A DNA stretch of 64,000 bases from Enterococcus saigonensis (GCF_011397115.1 NZ_AP022822.1:2584001-2648000); one strand, 5' to 3'; counted from the first letter of the stretch, positions 41,661-50,126 are shown. The notes: a model not told the origin generated them from the sequence alone. Translations and numbers: made by a program.

Positions 41661-42071
41661 CTACGCATGCTCTTCTACTGAACCAAATAATATAGCAAAG
41701 AAAAAACCTAACCCGATCGTCATGATAATATGTCCTAGACCGGCAATACCTGAGATCGCTGCTGAACTTTCAATCCCCATCACGGTCATTGTTCCGTGGA
41801 TCAACATAAGTAATAAGGTGATTCCCAAACCGATATTGTACGTGATATAAAATCGCTTGTACCATTTATGTGCTGTAATATGGAAATTTTTTTCTAATAA
41901 TAACACAATCAAGAAGAAAAACATCCCCAAGACTAACGTATGTGTGTGTAGGGTACTTAGTTGTGTTTTCCCACTAAAATCAAACCATTTAGTCAATTCT
42001 CTATAATAAACCCCAAATAATAATCCAATGATCATATACGACATACTTACTCTGACTAGTTTTTTCATCAT
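41661..42071 (-). CDS. DUF2871 family membrane protein (mobile-element copy)
   Basis: 136 aa, four hydrophobic helices, with YYRELTKWFDF, LSTLHTHTLVLGMFFF and RFYITYNIGLGITLLLM. It is homologous to the chromosomal protein at 4380-4796, which also lies next to a TetR gene. The unit TetR-HrtB-HrtA-DUF2871 reads on one strand with gaps of 6-14 bp. The conserved paired His in the second helix could bind a metal or heme, which would fit the exporter; this is a guess. Confidence 0.75.
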   Translation of the reverse strand: MMKKLVRVSMSYMIIGLLFGVYYRELTKWFDFSGKTQLSTLHTHTLVLGMFFFLIVLLLEKNFHITAHKWYKRFYITYNIGLGITLLLMLIHGTMTVMGIESSAAISGIAGLGHIIMTIGLGFFFAILFGSVEEHA

Positions 42072-42077
42072 TTCCCC

Positions 42078-42767
42078 CTAAACTTCCTCGGCTTTTACAT
42101 GATCTTTTTGTGTCAATACGCCATCTTTCATCACGTATACTTTATCACAAAAATCAACTAAACGAATATCATGTGTAACCATAATCGTTGCTTTATTTTT
42201 TTCTTTTGTTTCTTTTGCTAAAATTTTAACCACTTCATACGATTTCTCTGTATCTAAACTCGCAGTTGGTTCATCGGCTAAAATAATCGTTGGATCATTG
42301 TAAAGCGCTCGGATAATCGCGATTCGTTGACGCTCTCCTCCAGATAATTCTTCTGGATATTTATTTTTTAATTTTGCTACGCCTAATTGTTCGAATAACT
42401 GTTCAACATCGATTTTAGATTTTGCCCGTGTCACTTTATCCACAAGCTTCATTTGTTGTTTGACCGTCAAAAATGGAACGAGATTTGATGCTTGTAAGAT
42501 AAAACCAATTTCATCAAATCGTAATTTAGCACGTTCCTTTTCTTTTTTATCACTAAATGGTTGTCCGTTGATCAATACTTCTCCTTCAGAAGGTGATTGC
42601 AAGCCTCCAGTGATCGTTAAAAAGGTACTTTTTCCCGAACCAGAAGGACCGATGATTGCAACAAACTCGCCTTTTTCAACCGAAAAATCAGTGGGTTTCA
42701 AGGCTTCGATCGTTTCGTCGCCGTCTTTAAAATATTTGGTTACATTTTTTAATTCAATAGCTTTCAT
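42078..42767 (-). CDS. HrtA-like ABC exporter ATPase, copy 1
   Basis: 229 aa with complete motifs (GPSGSGKST, LSGGERQR, IILADEPTA, MVTHDIRL) and a full C-terminus (MKDGVLTQKDHVKAEEV). It lies 12 bp after its permease gene. It is the intact counterpart of the shortened copy at 35264-35920. Confidence 0.88.
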   Translation of the reverse strand: MKAIELKNVTKYFKDGDETIEALKPTDFSVEKGEFVAIIGPSGSGKSTFLTITGGLQSPSEGEVLINGQPFSDKKEKERAKLRFDEIGFILQASNLVPFLTVKQQMKLVDKVTRAKSKIDVEQLFEQLGVAKLKNKYPEELSGGERQRIAIIRALYNDPTIILADEPTASLDTEKSYEVVKILAKETKEKNKATIMVTHDIRLVDFCDKVYVMKDGVLTQKDHVKAEEV

Positions 42768-42779
42768 CTAATCTCCTCC

Positions 42780-43847
42780 TTATCCAATGGCTTTCAACGG
42801 GTCGATTTTCACGATCGTGCGTACTGAGAACACGGCACCTAAGATCGCAATGACCACCATCAAGACACTAATACCTACAAAGAACATCGTATTCACTTGG
42901 AATGGTACGGCTTGAGGCAATAACAATGCAGAACCTAGTGTTGCAAGCAACCCGACAACGACTCCTACGACAGCTAAAAAGAACGTTTGGGCAATTACGG
43001 AGCGTGCGATATAGGCACTTGAAATCCCTTGAGCTTTCATCACACCAAAGATATTGATTTTTTGCATCGTAAGTACATACACGAAAATCCCAATCACGAC
43101 AGCAGCAATCACGACTAAAAAGCCAATCATAAAGCTAAATGTTAATACTTGTGCGTTGTATCCTGGCAGTTTATTAATAAATGTTGCGATCGTTAATTTT
43201 TCTAAACCTTTTGGTAGATCTTTGACAGTCCCTCTGGTCACAACTGCATTATATATTTGTTCGTTATTTTTAGTGGGTGCACCACCTAAATCGGTCGTTG
43301 TGGCATACGATACATAAAGAACAGGTGAGGCAGAGTAACTTGCTTTATCTGTAAATCCAACGATTTTTACTTTTTCATCTGTCCCAGCTACACTGACTGT
43401 ATCCCCCAGTTTGATGTTATATTGTTTTTTCACACTTTCATCGGCCACTGCTTCATTCTTTTCGCTAAACATTTTCCCTTCAATAATATTTGGCGCAATA
43501 AACTGCTCTTTGTCGATTCCAAAAAACGTAACGTTTACCTTATCATCTTGATCATTACCTTTGACCAAAATACCTGGTTTTTGAACTAAGCCTGCTTTAT
43601 CACTTGCTTTAATAGCATCGAATTCTTTTTGCGTAATCATCGACATATTTAAATTATCATTTGAAACACTTGTTAAAATAACATTATCGGCTTGCCATTT
43701 ATCAATCGACATTTGAAATTCTTGCGCTAACCCATAAGATAGGCCTGTTAAAAAGAAGACCAAGTAAGCAATCAGAAACATCACACCGATCACTAAACTA
43801 TATCGTAGTTTTGAATGTCGAATTTCGTTTAAAGCTAAAAACATCAT
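42780..43847 (-). CDS. HrtB-like ABC exporter permease (FtsX family), copy 1
   Basis: 355 aa, same plan as copy 2: EIRHSKLRY start, large outside domain, three C-terminal helices ending in VRTIVKIDPLKAIG. It starts at 43847 or three bases later. Gene order TetR, permease, ATPase equals the hrtRBA/fhtR layout of heme-efflux systems in lactococci and enterococci, which makes heme or a similar hydrophobic compound a reasonable but unproven substrate. Confidence 0.85.
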   Translation of the reverse strand: MMFLALNEIRHSKLRYSLVIGVMFLIAYLVFFLTGLSYGLAQEFQMSIDKWQADNVILTSVSNDNLNMSMITQKEFDAIKASDKAGLVQKPGILVKGNDQDDKVNVTFFGIDKEQFIAPNIIEGKMFSEKNEAVADESVKKQYNIKLGDTVSVAGTDEKVKIVGFTDKASYSASPVLYVSYATTTDLGGAPTKNNEQIYNAVVTRGTVKDLPKGLEKLTIATFINKLPGYNAQVLTFSFMIGFLVVIAAVVIGIFVYVLTMQKINIFGVMKAQGISSAYIARSVIAQTFFLAVVGVVVGLLATLGSALLLPQAVPFQVNTMFFVGISVLMVVIAILGAVFSVRTIVKIDPLKAIG

Positions 43848-43861
43848 TTATCGCTCCAATT

Positions 43862-44458
43862 TTATCTTAAGCCTTTAATTAACCATTGTGTTCGAAAATC
43901 AAAATCAGCTACTAGTTCATCTTCAGTCCATTCATTGACGAGCGCTGAAGTGATGGAATCTGTCACCAGATCCATTAAAAAGAATAAAAACGCATGTGCT
44001 TCTTCTTTCGTCTCGATGTTAAATTGGTTTTGTTTTAATAAACGCATCCACTGACCGATGAAGTGTTTACTCTCGTCGACTGTTGTGCGCTTATATAAAG
44101 TCGTCGTCTCTCCTTTAAGCAATAAGTGTAATCCTTTGAATTCTTGGCTCAAACGATCGAGCGTCAGACTGGTTATCAAATATTCTTTCAAACCAAAGAA
44201 TATGTCTTCTGGTGTCGCCATGACTGCATCTAAAATATCATGATGGATCTGATTGGCAAATTTTTGGACAATATACCGATGAGCATCTTCTAGATTGACA
44301 AAGTATTTATAAAACGCTGCTCGTGAGATTCCAGTCGTTTCTACGACTTGCGCTACTTTGACTTGACTAATATGGAATTCATTGAACAAATCGATTAAGC
44401 TTCCTTCAATCAACATACGTTTTTCATCGGCTAAATTATAAAAAGTTTGTGTTGGCAT
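43862..44458 (-). CDS. TetR family regulator of the exporter/stress operon
   Basis: 198 aa. The HTH is IDLFNEFHISQVKVAQVVETTGISRAAFYKYFVNLEDA (residues 22-59). The C-terminal ligand domain is unassigned. A palindrome AAGTGACATTTCGTCACTT lies 18 bp before the start, so it probably represses its own operon (permease, ATPase, DUF2871, and before the IS inserted possibly all genes down to 35264). Compare HrtR/FhtR, which sense heme. Confidence 0.85.
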   Translation of the reverse strand: MPTQTFYNLADEKRMLIEGSLIDLFNEFHISQVKVAQVVETTGISRAAFYKYFVNLEDAHRYIVQKFANQIHHDILDAVMATPEDIFFGLKEYLITSLTLDRLSQEFKGLHLLLKGETTTLYKRTTVDESKHFIGQWMRLLKQNQFNIETKEEAHAFLFFLMDLVTDSITSALVNEWTEDELVADFDFRTQWLIKGLR

Positions 44459-44475
44459 TTTACTCGCTCCTTCAA

Positions 44476-44494
44476 AAGTGACATTTCGTCACTT
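44476..44494. promoter_or_regulatory. TetR operator of the exporter operon
   Basis: AAGTGACATTTCGTCACTT: 7-bp perfect arms around 5 bp, directly upstream of the tetR start. No second copy was found before the photolyase or the copy-2 permease. Confidence 0.65.
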
Positions 44495-44540
44495 CTTATT
44501 TATTATTCTAATCGAACTATTTTTTGAAGTCAAGAATTAA

Positions 44541-44572
44541 ACAAAAAGAAAAGACTTACAGTACTGTAAGTC
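44541..44572. terminator. Photolyase terminator
   Basis: AAGACTTACAGTACTGTAAGTCCTT forms a long palindrome with flanking A- and T-runs, just after the photolyase stop (minus strand). Confidence 0.7.
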
Positions 44573-44583
44573 CTTTCGCAATA

Positions 44584-45996
44584 CTATTCTTGTGCTCTTT
44601 CTTTACTAAATTCATACTTTGCAAGTGCTCTTTTACGTTGTTCTTTATGGTCCACTATCGGCAACGGATACGTTTCACCTAACTGAATCCCATATTCTTT
44701 TTGTTGTGCTTCGGTCATTTTTTCAGGTTGATGGATAAATTTATTTGGTATTGCTTTTAACTCTGGTACAAACGTTCGAATAAAGTCTCCTTTTGGATCA
44801 AATTTTTCGGATTGCGTAGTCGGATTGAAAATTCGAAAATAAGGAACTGCATCGGTACCTGTCGAAGCCGCCCATTGCCAGCCGCCAATATTGCTTGCCG
44901 GATCATAGTCAACTAGCATCTGCTGAAAATACTTTTCACCCCAGCGCCAATCGATTAAAAGATCCTTAGTTAAAAAAGAAGCTGTGATCATCCGCAAACG
45001 ATTGTGCATCCAGCCGGTTTCATTCAACTGATGCATCGCCGCATCCACGATTGGAAACCCCGTTTGACCAGCTTGCCATTTTTTAAAGTCAGCTCGTTTA
45101 TTTTCCCATTCGACATATCGATAATTTTCTTGGATACTTTCTTCTTTTTGTTTTGGAAAAGCTACGTAGATCATGTGGTAAAAATCACGCCAGCACAATT
45201 CTTTTTCGAATGTCGTTTTACCGGTCGAATTCGGTGCCTTTTGAACTGCTTGCCAAACTGTACGAATCGAAATTTCACCGGTACGCAAGTGACGAGACAA
45301 GCGACTGGTTTGATCTGCTTCAGGAATATCGCGCTTTTGATCATATACTTTAAGATCTTCTTTGACAAATTTCTTCAGTCGTTCTATTGCATAGGCTTCA
45401 CCTAAAGGCTGATCGTCAAGCACAGGTAATTGCTCACAAAACGTCTTGAATCGCGCTTCTTCTTTTTCAAAAATCAGCTGACTTTTTACTGTCGTTTTGC
45501 TTAAATTCACTTCGATTGGACTTTCCTTCACTTGCTCGATCCATTTTTTATAGTACGGTGTATAGACTTTGTAATAGTTACCATTTCGTGTAATTTCTCT
45601 TGCTCCATGCAGATACCCATCCATAAATTCGTGGACTTGGATCTTTTGTTCTTTAAAAAAAGTACGCATTTCTTGATCACGAGTAGCACCATATCCCGTT
45701 TCATCAGTATTAAAATAAATATCTGTAATTTCTGGCACAGCCTTCAATAGTTCTTTAAATGAATCTTTAGGATTTCCAAAATGAACATGCAAGTGGCGAT
45801 GTTGATCGATTTGTTTTTTTAGATACGCTACACTTGAAAAAAAGGCCTGATGGTTAGGACTGCCTTCGATAAATTGTTCTGGATTTAATTGAAAAAATAA
45901 AATCAATTCCTCTGATTCCTCACAAGCTTTTGCTAGTGCTTTATTATCTGAAAGTCGTAAATCTTTACGAAACCACATTACTGAAGTCATCGTCAT
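44584..45996 (-). CDS. phr: Deoxyribodipyrimidine photolyase (class I)
   Basis: 470 aa. It splits UV-made pyrimidine dimers using light, FAD and an antenna. The N-terminal antenna domain begins VMWFRKDLRLSDNKAL. The FAD domain shows TSRLSRHLRTGEISIRTVW, ELCWRDFYHMIY, WQAGQTGFPIVDAAMHQLNETGWMHNR, and the DYDPASNIGGWQWAASTGTD / FNPTTQSEKFDPKGDFIR segment. It is full length and ends with a normal C-terminus. The start is ATG 45996 or 45990. It precedes the TetR/HrtAB genes on the same strand but is separated from them by a terminator. Confidence 0.93.
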   Translation of the reverse strand: MTMTSVMWFRKDLRLSDNKALAKACEESEELILFFQLNPEQFIEGSPNHQAFFSSVAYLKKQIDQHRHLHVHFGNPKDSFKELLKAVPEITDIYFNTDETGYGATRDQEMRTFFKEQKIQVHEFMDGYLHGAREITRNGNYYKVYTPYYKKWIEQVKESPIEVNLSKTTVKSQLIFEKEEARFKTFCEQLPVLDDQPLGEAYAIERLKKFVKEDLKVYDQKRDIPEADQTSRLSRHLRTGEISIRTVWQAVQKAPNSTGKTTFEKELCWRDFYHMIYVAFPKQKEESIQENYRYVEWENKRADFKKWQAGQTGFPIVDAAMHQLNETGWMHNRLRMITASFLTKDLLIDWRWGEKYFQQMLVDYDPASNIGGWQWAASTGTDAVPYFRIFNPTTQSEKFDPKGDFIRTFVPELKAIPNKFIHQPEKMTEAQQKEYGIQLGETYPLPIVDHKEQRKRALAKYEFSKERAQE

Positions 45997-46061
45997 TTCC
46001 TCCCACTTGTTTTTATCTAGTATACGTGATTTAAAAAAATTATGGCATTATTATACATAAC

Positions 46062-46115
46062 AAACAGGCAGAGCAACGGATGGTTTTAACGAAACATCCA
46101 TTGCTCTGCTTGTTT
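46062..46115. terminator. Long dyad upstream of photolyase
   Basis: A 21-bp stem with one mismatch, arms beginning AAACAGGCAGAGCAACGGAT (46062-46082) and its mirror (46095-46115). It lies downstream of the 46254 gene on the minus strand and probably ends its transcript. Confidence 0.65.
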
Positions 46116-46253
46116 TCATAGGTTTTTGGGGAGGTATCAAAAGATACTTATTTTTATTAGATTAAAAAGCAAAAGAAGATATTTTTTTGAATAACGGTTG
46201 TCAGTATTCGATTCCTTTAAGGTAGCATAAGTACTAGCTTCATTTTTTATTAT

Positions 46254-46670
46254 CTATTCCATTGAACATATTTCTAAATATTTTTCATTCTCTTCTGCTA
46301 TCATTGTTACACATCTATTTCCCTTATGATTAGCTGTTACTAAATAAATTAGTCCGGCTCTCATTTCAGAATAACCAACTTCAATCACAAAATGATTAGC
46401 TCTTATTCCACAATAATACTCATCATCTTTTTCCACCATAAAAACTTTTTTTGCATGAAACAACATTAATTCGTCAATATCTTCTTGATAAACATCCTCG
46501 TAAAAATTAATTTCAAATACAACTTCTGAATCAATCTTTGTAAATTTATTTTCATATAGCCATGCAACACGTTGCTCAATATCCTCATAAATTTTTGCTT
46601 CTTTTTTTATTTTTAATTCTCGTTTTATCTTTTTTGTTTCGGTATTTTTTGATTTTTTCATATTGTCCAC
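46254..46670 (-). CDS. Hypothetical protein
   Basis: 138 aa (or 135 from the MKKSKN codon). The first 35 residues are very Lys-rich and probably coiled; the rest is an alpha/beta domain with EDIEQRVAWLYENKFTK, YYCGIRANHFVIEVGYSE and KGNRCVTMIAEE. No family is recognised. It belongs to the plasmid-like segment between the photolyase and the IME2 mobility genes. Confidence 0.5.
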   Translation of the reverse strand: MDNMKKSKNTETKKIKRELKIKKEAKIYEDIEQRVAWLYENKFTKIDSEVVFEINFYEDVYQEDIDELMLFHAKKVFMVEKDDEYYCGIRANHFVIEVGYSEMRAGLIYLVTANHKGNRCVTMIAEENEKYLEICSME

Positions 46671-46680
46671 CTCTTCATTT

Positions 46681-46863
46681 TATTCAGGGAGTCTGTAGGG
46701 AGCGTGCTCCCTCAGGAATTGAGAGCCACCATTGACCTTTCCAGATAGAGTAGCCTGCGACAGCATGGCTACTCTATCTGGAAAGACAGTGGGTAGCTCG
46801 CGTATGTCTAAAAAAATAATCTCACCATATTAAACTTTCTAATTTAATTCCTGGCAAGATACT
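46681..46863. repeat. GC-rich region with 19-bp perfect inverted repeat
   Basis: Arms CTTTCCAGATAGAGTAGCC (about 46736-46754) and its mirror (about 46766-46784) surround an 11-nt loop. A second small palindrome, GGGAGCGTGCTCCC, lies at 46698-46711. There is no T-run. Its GC-richness in AT-rich surroundings and closeness to a relaxase remnant suggest a plasmid origin (transfer or single-strand origin), but no known origin family is recognised. Confidence 0.6.
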
Positions 46864-47322
46864 TTAAAAATCCATTTCAAATCCTTGTCTTCTTTGTTGC
46901 TCCATTTCGATTTTATGTTGCATAAATTCATAGTCTTTTTTAGCACGATACATCTTCACATCATCATTAATAGCTTTACTAATTTGATGGTGCAAGGCTC
47001 GTGCATTTGGCGTATGAGTATAACTCCCTGCACCAAAATATAGGGACGTGTACTGTTTTTTTTCTGTCTTTTTGACTGCAACTTTTTTATGTTCAGTACT
47101 TTTTAAAGTCTGTTTGTTCACTTTCAAATGTACTTTTATTTCGTACTCTTGATCATCAAGTGAACCAAGTGATGTGGCAAAATGTTTATCAACTGACTTT
47201 AAAAAATCGTCATACTTCATAAAATGATGCGCACCTTTTCGATTAAATTGACGTTGTGCGATTTCATCTAATTCTACAAAGGGTTCTTCTAGTTCCCCTG
47301 TTTTATTAATTCTTTGATTCAA
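46864..47322 (-). CDS. Hypothetical protein downstream of relaxase remnant
   Basis: 152 aa, rich in charged residues, with FVELDEIAQRQFNRKGAHHFMKYDDF, an internal Lys-rich part (KKVAVKKTEKKQ) and a C-terminal coiled region ending in Gln/Arg. It overlaps the relaxase remnant by 4 bp, so the two were one operon. Function unknown; probably a plasmid mobilization accessory protein. Confidence 0.45.
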   Translation of the reverse strand: MNQRINKTGELEEPFVELDEIAQRQFNRKGAHHFMKYDDFLKSVDKHFATSLGSLDDQEYEIKVHLKVNKQTLKSTEHKKVAVKKTEKKQYTSLYFGAGSYTHTPNARALHHQISKAINDDVKMYRAKKDYEFMQHKIEMEQQRRQGFEMDF

Positions 47323-47772
47323 AATAATAAACTGTTCTTCTTATAATCAAGCTCTTTTTCTATCGACTCTAACTCATAACTCTTACCTAATTTTTTAGCA
47401 CTAAATGTTTTTTCAACATACGGTTCACGTATTTTTCGTGACGCTTTGTCTTTACCTAGAAAAATAAATCTTTCTCTATTCTCATAAAAGTTTGCTTCTT
47501 TTTTATACAAAACATAACCTAATTTGTTGCTGTTTTTAGAAAACTTGTAAACTTCTATGTCATGATTTTTCGCTAAAGTATCTGAAAATTTTTCAAAAGA
47601 GGTAATCATTTTATCTCTCAGTACATCATCAATAGCATCTTGAATAACTTGCTGAGAGTTCGCTTATCCTTTTTTCAATTTGGATGGATCATTAGAATAA
47701 ATATTATTACGTCTAAAAAGAGCGTCATAATATTCATTGTCTATCGGTTCTAATAATCTTATCGATGATTAT
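47319..47772 (-). pseudogene. C-terminal remnant of a plasmid-type relaxase
   Basis: The open part from ATG 47609 (96 aa) is preceded in the same frame by more coding-like sequence (RLLEPIDNEYYDALFRRNN..., one TAA, then ANSQQVIQDAIDDVL), back to a stop near 47770. The C-terminal pattern SFEKFSDTLAKNHDIEVYKF, then a strand and KTFSAKKLGKSY, resembles the C-terminal part of MobA/MobL-type relaxases (a helix with F-x-x-x-L, GIEV strand, R-x-x-x-LG-x-x-Y). The catalytic N-terminus is absent. Confidence 0.45.
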
Positions 47773-48052
47773 TATGTTTTTTGGTTTTAAGTTCTACTTT
47801 CAGTTTTATAGTGATGAGAATAAAGAAATTAATCTAAATAATGTTGCAGATATTTCCTATCTTTCAGGAGATGGTGTAGAAATTAACACTCTTGAGGGTG
47901 AAAAAATTCAAGTTAACAGCTACTTAGATATAGTAAGATATTCAATTTCACATCCTGACTCTAAGTACGATAGCGAAGTTCGAAAAACAGTTGTTACGAA
48001 GAAAAACATTGAAGAAATAATTCAAAAAGACAAAAAATATAGTAAGAAGTAA
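47765..48052 (+). CDS. Hypothetical small membrane-linked protein
   Basis: 95 aa or slightly fewer: a short hydrophobic start (IIMFFGFKFYFQFY) then a polar domain with NLNNVADISYLSGDGVEINTLEGEKIQVN and a Lys-rich end. The start touches the relaxase remnant, and no good ribosome binding site is clear, so it may be the truncated end of a longer gene. Not recognised. Confidence 0.35.
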   Translation: MIIMFFGFKFYFQFYSDENKEINLNNVADISYLSGDGVEINTLEGEKIQVNSYLDIVRYSISHPDSKYDSEVRKTVVTKKNIEEIIQKDKKYSKK

Positions 48053-48095
48053 AAAGATTTTTTCTAACTAAATCCAATCAATCTCGCAACGTTTC

Positions 48096-48120
48096 TCCCC
48101 CCGCTAGTAACACGGGGGTA
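48096..48120. other. oriT of IME2
   Basis: TCCCCCCGCTAGTAACACGG and on to GGG: a C-run, loop with TAACA, and G-run, the design of MobT/NicK oriT hairpins and parallel to the IME1 site at 26542-26565. It is upstream of DUF961 and the relaxase. Confidence 0.65.
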
Positions 48121-48216
48121 CCAAACTCATTGGAAATCCCTCTGATGGTTGCTACAAAAGGCTTCACGAGCATTCTTCAAAGATTCGATTTTTGTCAAAA
48201 TTAGCTAAATAAAAAA

Positions 48217-48281
48217 CCAAAAGACGTGTGAACGGACCGGCTGCCAGCGGCAGAGCCGAGTTCGTTTACACGTCTTTTTTG
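48217..48281. terminator. Nested dyad right of IME2 oriT
   Basis: AAAAGACGTGT...ACACGTCTTTT enclose an inner hairpin CTGCC-agc-GGCAG. Same design as the IME1 dyad 26441-26507. It may end transcription towards the mobility genes or form part of the transfer region. Confidence 0.6.
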
Positions 48282-48591
48282 TGTTTTATCAAAAAAGAAA
48301 CTTTTTCGAAATGAGGCGATTAAGGAGCAAATAGTTTAAGAATCTCTTACAAGTTAATTCAATTGCCTGTTGTTTCGAAAAATTGCCCTACTCAGATTGT
48401 AGTAGTAATGGAAGAGAAATCATCCATAAAGAAAATTATGAGAAATTCCACATTTTTTGGAAAATAGGGGGTTCCAAATTGTTCTTGTTAGTGAAGGGAG
48501 GAAATTTTATGCAACTGATTCGTGCACCCACTCTACTTTGTTTCAACCAATTAAAACAAAGACTAAATTCAAAATCAAAGGAGAAATACAC

Positions 48592-49104
48592 ATGTCAAAA
48601 AAATTAATGATCCAAAAAGGAACCAGTATCTCACTCAACGATTCAGAAACTGTCAATCTAGCCAGTCTACGTTTCGATCTCAAACAATTCAAACTCCCGC
48701 AACGTTTTGTTGTAGCCAAAAGTGATATTCAAATGCGGATGGAACGTGAACAGAACCATGTGGGCGAACGTGTAGAAACCGGGCTAATGACCCTCACCTT
48801 CAAAGTCTATGATCGGGCTTTTGTCGAACTGGTTCTGAATAACGGCGGAACAGAACTCGGCTCCCCGATTACCATTGTGGTCGAGCATCAAGAAGAATTA
48901 CCCATTTTAGATAACTATGAAGACGGCGAGTTGATTCCCATTCGTTTTAATGGTTTAAATGTCTATCCCCGAAAAATTCAGAAAAAGTCATTTGTGGGAG
49001 AAGGTCAACCAATGATTGACACCTGGCAATTTGCAGCATTGAAAATCAGTGCCACCTCCTATCAACTAGGAGAAGTGAATGAACCAAACACACCGGCAAA
49101 GTAA
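48592..49104 (+). CDS. DUF961 (YdcP-like) protein of IME2
   Basis: 170 aa from ATG 48592 after AAAGGAG; the longer frame upstream lacks such a site. It has features of the DUF961 proteins of Tn916 (Orf22/Orf23) and ICEBs1 (YdcP): ASLRFDLKQFKLPQRFVVAKSD, VYDRAFVELVLNNGGTELGSPITIVVE, and PIRFNGLNVYPRKI. These small proteins precede the relaxase gene in such elements; their role in transfer or replication is not settled. It overlaps the relaxase gene by 26 bp. Confidence 0.82.
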   Translation: MSKKLMIQKGTSISLNDSETVNLASLRFDLKQFKLPQRFVVAKSDIQMRMEREQNHVGERVETGLMTLTFKVYDRAFVELVLNNGGTELGSPITIVVEHQEELPILDNYEDGELIPIRFNGLNVYPRKIQKKSFVGEGQPMIDTWQFAALKISATSYQLGEVNEPNTPAK

Positions 49105-50110
49105 CGAATGTCTGATCGATTTTCTGCGTTTTTCATTACCGGATGCTTCGATGGAAAAAGTTGCGGACTTACTGGGAATTGCCCTTTCTGACTTTACTTC
49201 AGAAAAGAAAGGGAGTCCTTTTCCCACTTACGATTCTCACTATTCCTTTGCAGATATTATCATTCACCAAAGTGACCACCACAACAATCTCTTAGTAAAC
49301 TTATCGGGTCAAGGGTGTCGCCAATACGAAGAATATATGTCTAGTGTGGAGGGTTGGCATTGGCAGAAATTCTTAGCCACCATTTTAAAAGCCAAAGGAA
49401 CCATTACTCGTGCCGACTTGGCAATGGATTTATTTGACGGCTCCTCTCCTCCTGTATCTACTTTGCAAAAATACGTGAGGAACGGCCAACTCAGCTCTCA
49501 AAGCCGCCACTTTCGGGAAGTAAACAGTGGGCAACTACAGGAAGGCATTCTGACTGGTCATACGCTTTACATTGGCGCTCAGCCACAACTACTGCGGATT
49601 TATGACAAAAAGCAAGAAATACGCGATAAAACGGGAGAAATTGCCCAAGTCAACGAGTGGGTTCGCTGGGAATTGGAGTTAACCGATCAAAAAGCTCGGC
49701 AAGCCGTAGAAAAGCTTGCGAAAGGAATACCACTCAATACGGTAATTCGTGGCATTTTAGCTTCCCACTACAGCTTCAAGACCAAACCCAAAGGCCCCGT
49801 CAACTATCACAACAAAGCTCGTTGGCCGAACATGAAATGGTGGGATAAATTTGTGGGGGGTATTCCCAAAATCCCCTTACGTGTAGTTCGTGAAAAGCCA
49901 ACCTTTTCCAAGAAGAAAGCATGGTTAGAAAATGCCACTTCGAAATCGCTCGCCATGATTTATGAAGCTTTTCTACAAGCCTATGGCCCAGAACAAGCAG
50001 AAGTTTATTTGAGAGAATTACTAGCCAAAGGAAAAGAAAAATTCACGGAAACAGATCAGACCTTTATCGAACAAAAAATACTGGAATTGGAAAATGAAGA
50101 TTCTTACTAG
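49079..50110 (+). CDS. MobT-type relaxase of IME2 (Rep_trans family, no HTH)
   Basis: 343 aa. It has the same core as the IME1 relaxase but without the N-terminal HTH: CLIDFLRFSLPD, NLSGQGCRQYEEYM, ITRADLAMDLFDG, GHTLYIGAQPQLLRIYDKKQEI and WVRWELELTDQKARQ. Conserved Asp pair, Tyr and Lys of the Rep_trans group are visible. It would nick the hairpin at 48096-48120. It is co-translated with DUF961 and overlaps the region before xis. Confidence 0.85.
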   Translation: MNQTHRQSNECLIDFLRFSLPDASMEKVADLLGIALSDFTSEKKGSPFPTYDSHYSFADIIIHQSDHHNNLLVNLSGQGCRQYEEYMSSVEGWHWQKFLATILKAKGTITRADLAMDLFDGSSPPVSTLQKYVRNGQLSSQSRHFREVNSGQLQEGILTGHTLYIGAQPQLLRIYDKKQEIRDKTGEIAQVNEWVRWELELTDQKARQAVEKLAKGIPLNTVIRGILASHYSFKTKPKGPVNYHNKARWPNMKWWDKFVGGIPKIPLRVVREKPTFSKKKAWLENATSKSLAMIYEAFLQAYGPEQAEVYLRELLAKGKEKFTETDQTFIEQKILELENEDSY

Positions 50111-50126
50111 AGAAAGGAGGTTACCT

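Noticed and set aside
46681..46863. Principal oriT of IME2 at the 19-bp dyad
   Set aside because: The hairpin at 48096-48120 matches the MobT-type design and lies beside the relaxase operon; the 46.7-kb dyad has no CTAACA/G-run feature.
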